From the NCBI RefSeq assembly GCF_016107685.1, contig NZ_JABASY010000002.1, positions 248,001-312,000 of the forward strand: 64,000 nucleotides of DNA. The letters run 5' to 3'. Each line of letters begins with the position of its first letter. The stretch's first letter is position 1. A program made the position numbers and the translations under genes. Under the pieces are notes generated by a model, which searched no databases, was not told the DNA's origin, and saw only the letters and a program-made list of their open reading frames with translations. Positions 57,455-64,000 of the stretch are shown here, piece by piece. The stretch comes from Brevibacterium yomogidense (GTDB lineage Bacteria > Actinomycetota > Actinomycetes > Actinomycetales > Brevibacteriaceae).

Positions 57455-58708
57455 GTGAACCATGGCGGGTCGATGGCTGAGGGTTTGCGCGTGGCCGTCG
57501 TCGGGGCGGGGATCGCGGGTCTTGCCACAGCCGTCGGTCTGACCCGCGCAGGGGCGGCGGTCACCGTCTTCGAGGAAGCGCCGGCGGTGAGGTCCGCAGG
57601 ATCGGGCCTCACCGTCTTCGGCGGCGGACTGCGTGCACTCGACGCCCTCGGGGTGGGTGGGGCCTTCCGTGCCCTCACCGATGCGGACGTCCGCCTGCTG
57701 CGGGGCGGGCAGCGCACCCCTGACGGCCGCTGGCTCGCCGCGATCCCCTCCGACGCGGTCGCGGAGATGAGGGTCGTCGACCGCGGCGACTTCCATCGCA
57801 TGCTCCTGCGGGCAGTGGGGTCCGCCGCGACGATCCGCACGGGGACACGCGCGACGTCCGCGGCACCCGACGGCACCCTGAGATGGGAGACGGCGGAGGG
57901 GCACCACCGCGCGGGCTCGTTCGACCTCGTCGTCGGAGCCGACGGCATGCGGTCGAACGTGCGTGCCGCGTTCCCCGACGACCCGGGCGGACGCTACGCC
58001 GGATACAGCGCGTGGCGTGGCATCACCTCCGCGCCGGTCGACCTCGACGGTGAGGCCGGCGAGACGTGGGGTGCCCGCACGCGCTTCGGCATGGCGCCCC
58101 TCGCAGACGGCCGCGTGTACTGGTTCGCGGTCGCGACGATGCCGGAGGAAGCTGTCTTCCACGACGAGCCGGCAGTGCTCAAGGCACTGTTCGGCCACTG
58201 GCACGACCCGATACCCCGCCTCCTCGCCGCGACCGACCCCGCCAGCGTGCACCGGCTGCCGATCCTCGAACTCGCCCGCGACCTCGGCTCATACGTGGCC
58301 GGGCGGATCGTGCTGGTCGGCGATGCGGCCCACGCGATGACCCCCAACCTGGGGCAAGGGGGCGGGCAGGGCCTCGAGGACGCCGCGGAGCTGTGCGCTG
58401 TGCTGGCCCACCATGCCCGCCCAGCCCACCATGCCCGCCCAGCCCACCGCGAACACGGATTGGACGAGGCGCTCGCCCGATACGACGCGCGGCGCAGACC
58501 GCGATCTCAGCGCATCTCCCGATTGTCCCGGCTCATCGGGGACGTCGCACATGTTCCCGGCCCCCGCCTCACACGGCTGCGGGACACGATCCTGAGCCTC
58601 ACTCCGGAGGCCGCACTGCGACGCCGGGTCCGCGCCGTGCAGGAGTGGGACGGACCAGGAGTGGGACGGACCGGGGAGCTGCGTGCGTTAGACTCGTGCG
58701 TGCGTTGA
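57455..58708 (+). CDS. FAD-dependent monooxygenase (group A)
   Basis: A 417-aa flavoprotein aromatic hydroxylase-like enzyme. It has the N-terminal FAD motif VVGAGIAGLATA, the DG fingerprint GADGMRSNVR and the GD motif VLVGDAAHAMTPNLGQGGGQ. The GTG at 57455 has GGGAGGTG upstream. A short in-frame duplication (HHARPA twice, about 318-329) lies after the GD motif. Substrates of this group include salicylate and 3-hydroxybenzoate; none is implied here. Its end overlaps the promoter of the ileS leader. Confidence 0.85.
   Translation: MNHGGSMAEGLRVAVVGAGIAGLATAVGLTRAGAAVTVFEEAPAVRSAGSGLTVFGGGLRALDALGVGGAFRALTDADVRLLRGGQRTPDGRWLAAIPSDAVAEMRVVDRGDFHRMLLRAVGSAATIRTGTRATSAAPDGTLRWETAEGHHRAGSFDLVVGADGMRSNVRAAFPDDPGGRYAGYSAWRGITSAPVDLDGEAGETWGARTRFGMAPLADGRVYWFAVATMPEEAVFHDEPAVLKALFGHWHDPIPRLLAATDPASVHRLPILELARDLGSYVAGRIVLVGDAAHAMTPNLGQGGGQGLEDAAELCAVLAHHARPAHHARPAHREHGLDEALARYDARRRPRSQRISRLSRLIGDVAHVPGPRLTRLRDTILSLTPEAALRRRVRAVQEWDGPGVGRTGELRALDSCVR
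58407..58442 (+). repeat. Exact 18-bp tandem duplication inside the FAD monooxygenase gene
   Basis: Two identical 18-bp copies (58407-58424 and 58425-58442), followed by a partial third, encode AHHARP-type repeats. The length is a multiple of 3, so the frame is kept. Confidence 0.8.
58689..58694 (+). promoter_or_regulatory. Candidate -10 of the ileS leader
   Basis: TAGACT lies inside the last codons of the preceding gene and would start RNA at about 58701, just ahead of the T-box Stem I. No clear -35. Confidence 0.45.
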
Positions 58709-58925
58709 TCCGGCCATCACCGGGGAGCATCCGGAAGAACGGTCTGTGGGGTCGCAGCACCATCGCGAGATGTGCTGCTGCGAGAGTCGCACAGGATCCA
58801 GTAGAACCGGACGGGCCGGCCCGTGACAGCCGAATGAGCGATTCGCGGCGCGTTCCACGGGACGGGCGCGCGGATAAGCGGGGTGGTACCGCGGCAGCGT
58901 CCAGACACGCAGTCGTCCTCGCACG
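58701..58925 (+). promoter_or_regulatory. T-box riboswitch of ileS (translational, ultra-short Stem I)
   Basis: The T-box core GGGTGGTACCGCGG is at 58881-58894, where the bulge UGGN pairs with uncharged tRNA. At the 5' end a 4-bp stem CCGG (58710-58713 with 58720-58723) holds the loop CCATCA with the Ile specifier ATC at 58716-58718; this is the reduced Stem I known from actinobacterial ileS leaders. Downstream CGTCCT (58914-58919) is fully complementary to AGGACG (58983-58988), the ribosome site of ileS, so control is probably by hiding the ribosome site. Uncharged tRNA-Ile would free it. Confidence 0.92.
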
Positions 58926-58991
58926 GGAAGAACCGTAAACAGGGAGACGGGTGCCGCCTGGTGCACGTGTCCCGCGCACCAAAGGACGCTC

Positions 58992-61900
58992 ATGAGTGAC
59001 AGCATCTACCCCAAGCAGGGATCGGCCTTCGGCCTGTCCGCCTCACCGTCATTCCCTGCTCTGGAACAGCGCATCCTCGACTTCTGGGATGCGGACGACA
59101 CCTTCCGCGCCAGCGTCGAAGCCCGCGGCGCGGGGGAGAACGGCGAGAACGAGTTCGTCTTCTACGACGGCCCTCCGTTCGCCAACGGTCTGCCCCACTA
59201 CGGACATCTCCTCACCAGCTACGTGAAGGACGTCGTCCCCCGCTACCAGACGATGCGCGGCAAGAAGGTCGAACGCCGCTTCGGCTGGGACACCCACGGG
59301 CTGCCGGCAGAGCTCGAGGCGATGAAGCAGCTGGGCCTCAAGACGAAGGACGAGATCCTCGACATGGGGGTCGGGAAGTTCAACGAGGCCGCCCGCGCTT
59401 CCGTGCTCCGCTACACGGACGAGTGGGAGTCGTACGTCAACCGGATGGGCCGCTGGGTCGACTTCGAGAACGACTACAAGACCCTCAACCCCACCTTCAT
59501 GGAGTCGGTCCTGTGGGTCTTCAAGACCCTCTACGACAAGGGGCTCATCTACGAGGGCTACCGCGTCCTCCCGTACTGCTGGTCGGACGAGACTCCGCTG
59601 TCCAACCACGAGCTGCGCATGGACGACGACGTCTACAAGATGCGTCAGGACCCGGCGGTGACGATCGGCTACAAGCTCACGGAACCCGGTGCGGACGGCG
59701 AGGACGAATGGGTCCTCATCTGGACGACGACCCCGTGGACGGTCCCCAGCAACCAGGCCGTCGCCGTCCACCCGGACACCGACTATGTGGCAGTGCGCGC
59801 AGGCGATGACGCACCGGAGGAGTTCCGGGGGAAGACCTTCGTCCTCGCTCGTGCCCGCCTGGGTGCATATGCCCGCGAACTGGGCGAGGAGCCGCAGGTG
59901 CTGCGCTCGTATTCCGGCAGGGACCTGCTGGGCCGTTCGTACGAGCCGCCCTTCCCCTACTTCGAGGGCCGGCAGGCCGAATACGGCGAGCGGATGCACA
60001 CGATCCTCGAAGCGGACTTCGTCACGACGGAGGACGGCACCGGGATCGTCCACCAGTCGCCGGCGTTCGGTGAAGAGGACAAGGTCCTCACCGATGCGTA
60101 CGGGATCACGGCGGTGCGCCCCGTCGACGACGCGGGCACCTTCGACCATCAGGTGCCGGACTACCGCGGCCAGCAGGTGTTCGATGCGAACCGTGACATC
60201 GTCCGCGATCTCAAGAACCACACGGGCCCGCTCGAGGGTCGCTCCGCCGTGCTCCTGCGGCACGAGACCTACGACCACTCCTACCCGCACTGCTGGCGCT
60301 GCCGGAATCCTCTGATCTACCGCGCCGTGTCGTCGTGGTTCGTCTCCGTCACGACGATCAAGGAGACGATGCTCGCGACGAACGAAGAGATCACGTGGGT
60401 GCCGGACAACGTCAAGCACGGGCAGTTCGGCCGGTGGCTGGAGAACGCCCGCGACTGGTCGATCACCCGCAACCGCTTCTGGGGCTCTCCCGTCCCGGTG
60501 TGGCAGTCTGACGACCCGGAGTACCCGCGCCTGGACGTCTACGGATCCTTCGCGGAGCTCGAGCGCGACTTCGGACGTCTGCCGGTCGGCCCGGACGGCG
60601 AACCGAACCTCCACCGCCCGTACATCGACGAGCTCACCCGGCCCAACCCGGACGACCCGACGGGGAAGTCGACGATGCGCCGCGTCGAGGACGTCCTCGA
60701 CGTGTGGTTCGACTCCGGCTCCATGCCGTACGGCCAGGTCCACTACCCGTTCGACAACGCGGAGTGGTTCGAGAACCACTACCCGGCCGACTTCATCGTC
60801 GAGTACATCGGGCAGACCCGCGGCTGGTTCTACACGCTGCACATCCTCGCGGCCGCGCTGTTCGAGAAGCCGGCGTTCCGTGACGTCATCTGCCACGGGA
60901 TCGTCCTGGGCTCCGACGGGCAGAAGATGTCGAAGAGCCTGCAGAACTACCCGGACGTGAACGAGGTCTTCGACCGCGACGGCTCGGATGCGATGCGCTG
61001 GTTCCTCATGTCCAGCCCGATCCTGCGCGGCGGCAACCTGGTCGTCACGGAGCAGGGGATCCGCGACGGCGTGCGGCAGGTGCTGCTGCCGCTGTGGAAC
61101 GCGTGGCAGTTCTTCGCGACGTACGCGAACACGGCGGACGGCACTGCGGGCCCCGCGACCGGCTACGAGGCGAAGGACTCCCTGATCTCCGATCAGGTGC
61201 TCGACCGCTACCTCGTGGCGAAGACGCGGGAGTTCCTCGACGAGTTCCGCGCAGCGATGGACTCGTACGACATCTGGGCGGCCTCGGCGCTCACGCAGAG
61301 TCATCTGGACATGCTGACGAACTGGTACGTGCGGCGTTCGCGCCGTCGCTTCTGGGACGGCTCGGAGGTCACACACCCCACGTTCGACGTATTCGCGACG
61401 AGCTTCGAAGCACTGCTGCGTGCGATCGCTCCGCTCCTCCCGTTCGCGACGGAGGAGATCTGGAAGAGCCTCACCGGCGGCCGCTCCGTGCATCTCGCGG
61501 ACTTCCCCGACGCCCAGGCATTCCCGGCCGACGAGGATCTCGTCGCCGCGATGGACTTCACCCGATCCGTCTGCTCCGCCGGTTCCGCTCTGCGCAAGGC
61601 CCGCAACCTGCGGGTCCGGCTGCCGCTGTCGGAGCTGGTGCTCGTCACCGACCTCGCCCTGGGTGAGGAATTCACGTCGATCATCGCGGATGAACTGAAC
61701 GTCAAGACGGTCCGCGTGCTGGGCAGCGCCGAGGCCCGCGACGCCGGCTTCGCGTTCGAACGCCGCCTGACCGTCAATGCGCGTGCCGCGGGCCCCCGAC
61801 TGGGCAAGGACGTGCAGCAGGCCATCCGCGGGTCGAAGACCGGTGACTGGTCCGTCGAGGACGGTGTCGTGACCTCCGGCGGCATCGAGCTCGTCGACGG

Positions 61901-62270
61901 CGAGTACTCGCTGGACGAGCACGCTGAGTCCGCTTCCGAATCGCTGGCGCTCGCGCCGGTCGAGGGCGGGTTCATCGCCCTCGAGACTGCTCTCACCGAT
62001 GAGCTGTCGGCCGAAGGCACAGCGCGCGATGCGATCCGTGCGATCCAGGGTGTGCGCAAGCAGCTCTCGCTGCACGTCTCCGATCGCATCCGGGTCACCC
62101 TCTACGTGCCCGAGGCCGTCGCCTCCGCGCTCACCACCCACCACGACCTCGTGGCCGGGGAGGTGCTCGCCGTCGATCTCGCGGTCGCGCCGCCGGACAG
62201 TGCGGAGACCGCTGCGCTGGCAGTGGGCGAGTTGGGCGAGGGCGCGTCCGTCATGGTGGTGAAGGCATGA
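58992..62270 (+). CDS. ileS: Isoleucine-tRNA ligase (type 2, eukaryote-like)
   Basis: Class I synthetase charging tRNA-Ile, 1092 aa. The HIGH motif is HYGH (69-72) in GLPHYGH, and KMSKS is at 645-649 ([12 protein letters not shown]). This GLPHYGH form and the length mark the IleRS2 group, which is poorly inhibited by mupirocin, rather than the E. coli type. CWRC pairs occur in the editing-domain region ([12 protein letters not shown]). ATG 58992 follows AAAGGACG. The T-box leader just upstream is its regulator. The stop overlaps folC by 4 bases. Confidence 0.97.
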   Translation: MSDSIYPKQGSAFGLSASPSFPALEQRILDFWDADDTFRASVEARGAGENGENEFVFYDGPPFANGLPHYGHLLTSYVKDVVPRYQTMRGKKVERRFGWDTHGLPAELEAMKQLGLKTKDEILDMGVGKFNEAARASVLRYTDEWESYVNRMGRWVDFENDYKTLNPTFMESVLWVFKTLYDKGLIYEGYRVLPYCWSDETPLSNHELRMDDDVYKMRQDPAVTIGYKLTEPGADGEDEWVLIWTTTPWTVPSNQAVAVHPDTDYVAVRAGDDAPEEFRGKTFVLARARLGAYARELGEEPQVLRSYSGRDLLGRSYEPPFPYFEGRQAEYGERMHTILEADFVTTEDGTGIVHQSPAFGEEDKVLTDAYGITAVRPVDDAGTFDHQVPDYRGQQVFDANRDIVRDLKNHTGPLEGRSAVLLRHETYDHSYPHCWRCRNPLIYRAVSSWFVSVTTIKETMLATNEEITWVPDNVKHGQFGRWLENARDWSITRNRFWGSPVPVWQSDDPEYPRLDVYGSFAELERDFGRLPVGPDGEPNLHRPYIDELTRPNPDDPTGKSTMRRVEDVLDVWFDSGSMPYGQVHYPFDNAEWFENHYPADFIVEYIGQTRGWFYTLHILAAALFEKPAFRDVICHGIVLGSDGQKMSKSLQNYPDVNEVFDRDGSDAMRWFLMSSPILRGGNLVVTEQGIRDGVRQVLLPLWNAWQFFATYANTADGTAGPATGYEAKDSLISDQVLDRYLVAKTREFLDEFRAAMDSYDIWAASALTQSHLDMLTNWYVRRSRRRFWDGSEVTHPTFDVFATSFEALLRAIAPLLPFATEEIWKSLTGGRSVHLADFPDAQAFPADEDLVAAMDFTRSVCSAGSALRKARNLRVRLPLSELVLVTDLALGEEFTSIIADELNVKTVRVLGSAEARDAGFAFERRLTVNARAAGPRLGKDVQQAIRGSKTGDWSVEDGVVTSGGIELVDGEYSLDEHAESASESLALAPVEGGFIALETALTDELSAEGTARDAIRAIQGVRKQLSLHVSDRIRVTLYVPEAVASALTTHHDLVAGEVLAVDLAVAPPDSAETAALAVGELGEGASVMVVKA

Positions 62271-63664
62271 CGGAACACGACTCCGGCGAGCTGGCGCGGG
62301 TCTATGCGTCGCTGCTGGCACGGGCCGGTGAGACGCAGGTCGAACTGCGCCTCGATGCGACTCGCCGTGCGTGCGAGCTGCTGGGCGACATCCACACGGC
62401 GGCACCTGCGATCATGCTGACCGGCACGAACGGGAAGACGTCGACGGCACGGATGGTCGACACGCTGCTCACGGCGCACAACCTGCGGGTGGGACGGTTC
62501 ACGAGCCCCCACCTCACGCGGGTGACGGAACGGATCAGCGTGGATGGCGAAGAGGTGGACGTCGCGACGTTCGCTCGGATCTACGACGAGGTCGAGCCGT
62601 ACCTGCAGATGGTGGATGCGGCGCTCGCGGAGGAGAACAGGCCTGCACTCACGTTCTTCGAGGCGCTCACGGTGCTGGCGCTTGCCGTCTTCGCGGACGC
62701 CCCGGTGGACGTCATGGTGCTGGAAGTCGGTATGGGCGGCGAATGGGATTCGACCAACGTCGTCGATGCGCGCGTGTGCGGCTTCACCGGGGTGGGGCTG
62801 GACCACCAGGCCTTCCTCGGCGACACGGTCGCTGGCATCGCCCGCACGAAGGCGGGGATCCTCGACCGCTCGGTCGATCCGACACCGGAGCCGGAGCCTC
62901 TCGTCATCATTGCGGACCAGCCGGAGCAGGAGGCCTTCACCGCGCTCGCGGACGAGGTCTCCCGGAGGGGTCTGCGCGCCTGGACGGAGGGGCAGGGGTA
63001 CGGGGTCCTCGACCGCACCCTCGCCGTCGACGGGCAGATGGTGTCGCTGCGTGGCATCGGCGGTGACTACCCGGACCTGTTCCTCCCGCTGCACGGCGCA
63101 CACCAGGTGCACAATGCGGCGACCGCACTGGCGCTCACCGAAGCGTTCCTCACCGGCGGAGACCGGCCGCTGGCGGCGGACGCGGTGGGAGAGGCCTTCG
63201 CCGCGATGACCAGCCCGGGACGGCTGGAGGTCCTCAAGGCGGAGCCGACGATCCTCGTCGACGGGGCACACAACCCTGCGGGGGCGAGTGCGCTCGCAGA
63301 CGCGATGCACGAGGCGTTCGAACTGACCGACGTCACCGTCGTCCTGGGCATGTTCGCGGACAAGGACCCGCACGGGGTCCTGGAGCACGTGCATCGGTTC
63401 GCGGACCGTGTCATCGTCACCCAGGCGCTCAGCGAGCGCGCGATGGACACGTCCGCTCTCGCAGCCGCCGCGGCGGAATGGTTCGACGAGGACGATGTGA
63501 CAGTGAAGTCGACGGTGAAGGATGCCCTCATGGCCGCGTTGGATCTTGCCGACGTCGCCGAGGCCGCCGCGGGTGAGCGTGCCCGCGCGGGCATCGTCGT
63601 GACCGGCTCGCTCCTCACGGTCGCGGAAGTGCGCATCCTGCTGGGACGAGGAGGTGTGGAATGA
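62267..63664 (+). CDS. folC: Folylpolyglutamate/dihydrofolate synthase
   Basis: ATP-dependent ligase that adds glutamate to dihydropteroate or folates. 465 aa. The P-loop is TGTNGKTST, followed by [15 protein letters not shown], the Mur-ligase-type [12 protein letters not shown] and the C-terminal DGAHNPAG motif. The ATG overlaps the ileS stop by 4 bases, so the T-box may also influence it. The stop overlaps the next gene. The folC-DUF4233 pair is, from memory, the same in M. tuberculosis (Rv2447c-Rv2446c). Confidence 0.96.
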   Translation: MTEHDSGELARVYASLLARAGETQVELRLDATRRACELLGDIHTAAPAIMLTGTNGKTSTARMVDTLLTAHNLRVGRFTSPHLTRVTERISVDGEEVDVATFARIYDEVEPYLQMVDAALAEENRPALTFFEALTVLALAVFADAPVDVMVLEVGMGGEWDSTNVVDARVCGFTGVGLDHQAFLGDTVAGIARTKAGILDRSVDPTPEPEPLVIIADQPEQEAFTALADEVSRRGLRAWTEGQGYGVLDRTLAVDGQMVSLRGIGGDYPDLFLPLHGAHQVHNAATALALTEAFLTGGDRPLAADAVGEAFAAMTSPGRLEVLKAEPTILVDGAHNPAGASALADAMHEAFELTDVTVVLGMFADKDPHGVLEHVHRFADRVIVTQALSERAMDTSALAAAAAEWFDEDDVTVKSTVKDALMAALDLADVAEAAAGERARAGIVVTGSLLTVAEVRILLGRGGVE

Positions 63665-64000
63665 CAGAACAGGCGAGATCCAAGATTCCGGTTCTCTGCG
63701 GGACGGTGCTGGTGTGCGAGGTGCTGGTCCTGTACTTCGCGGGCCTCACCGGCTACGGGCTGCGCCCCGAGACCGTCCCGTACGGGGTGTTCGTCGGGCT
63801 GCTGACGGCCACCGCCGTCCTCATCATCGCGGCGGCGGCGCTCCTGCCCCGCCGGCGGTTCCAGAAGCGGCCCGGCATCCTCCTGGGGTGGATCGGACAG
63901 GTCGTCATCCTCCTGCTGGGGATCGTCATGCCGGCGCTCATCGTCATCGCCGTCGTGTTCGGCGCGATGTGGGCGGTGGGGGTCTACTGGGGCCTTCGCA
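63661..64000 (+). CDS. DUF4233 family membrane protein (cut by the window end)
   Basis: The first 113 residues of a small membrane protein with predicted helices at about 10-30, 38-60 and 72-102, and a basic loop LLPRRRFQKRPG. Position after folC and the topology match DUF4233. The ATG overlaps the folC stop by 4 bases. The C terminus and downstream gene (often ndk in actinobacteria) lie outside the window. Function unknown. Confidence 0.8.
   Translation, partial: MTEQARSKIPVLCGTVLVCEVLVLYFAGLTGYGLRPETVPYGVFVGLLTATAVLIIAAAALLPRRRFQKRPGILLGWIGQVVILLLGIVMPALIVIAVVFGAMWAVGVYWGLR

Noticed and set aside
58407..58448. A CRISPR-like array
   Set aside because: The copies are contiguous without spacers and lie inside a coding frame.
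59049..62405. 1118-codon open frame on the minus strand opposite ileS
   Set aside because: It is a GC-driven shadow of ileS; composition is Arg/Val/Leu/Asp-rich with no family motif and no ribosome site.

Overview
The window is GC-rich chromosomal DNA from an actinobacterium, most likely a Micrococcales-type genus. The evidence is a Rho with a long hydrophilic insert, a NucS endonuclease in place of a visible MutS/MutL, DUF2550 between atpC and murA, a MurA with Asp at the usual Cys position, an actinobacterial T-box before ileS, a ClpP1/ClpP2/ClpX cluster, a mycothiol-reductase-like DsbA protein, and the folC-DUF4233 pair. I cannot name the species from sequence alone. No transposase, integrase, prophage or CRISPR array is visible.

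Layout. (1) 0.3-15.8 kb, plus strand: rho, prfA, prmC, a TsaC/Sua5-type gene, wecA-like, an AtpI-like gene, the eight-gene atp operon, DUF2550 and murA. (2) 15.9-20.6 kb: nucS (minus), a small Cys-rich protein, a DivIVA-like coiled-coil protein (minus), then thiolase and a thiamine-binding protein. (3) 20.8-24.4 kb: tRNA-Arg(TCT) and two overlapping genes for dynamin-like membrane GTPases. (4) 24.5-39 kb: ssb, a lipoprotein, ettA, tesB, a hotdog thioesterase with an uncharacterised partner, the minus-strand set pepN-mscS-glbO, an Rv2466c-type reductase, rpiB, then the minus-strand set CPBP-ada/alkA-ogt. (5) 39-46.9 kb: tRNA-Gly(TCC), tRNA-Pro(TGG), two small proteins, a polytopic membrane protein, an NCS1 permease with a cysteine hydrolase, and a four-gene osmoprotectant ABC transporter. 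(6) 47-64 kb: tig, clpP1, clpP2, clpX, a lipoprotein, valS (minus), an acyltransferase, an SDR, an FAD monooxygenase, a T-box leader with ileS, folC and a truncated DUF4233 gene.

How the genes work together. The first block couples translation termination (prfA with its methylase prmC), cell-envelope precursor synthesis (wecA-like, murA) and the F1Fo ATP synthase, mostly through 4-base start/stop overlaps that imply translational coupling. The last block holds nascent-chain folding (tig), regulated proteolysis (clpP1P2-clpX) and charging of Val and Ile tRNAs. Between them lie alkylation repair, mechanosensitive and osmoprotectant functions, and an O2/NO-related globin.

From memory, the order of genes before about 20.6 kb matches the M. 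tuberculosis Rv1297-Rv1323 region, and much of the order after about 24.5 kb matches Rv2478c-Rv2445c. The window therefore looks like two conserved actinobacterial blocks joined near the tRNA-Arg/GTPase segment. The most notable items are the ileS T-box with an ultra-short Stem I and a visible anti-SD, the MurA Asp residue, an apparent CTG start for atpB, the paired GTPases, and a set of 23-bp tandem repeats upstream of the thiolase.
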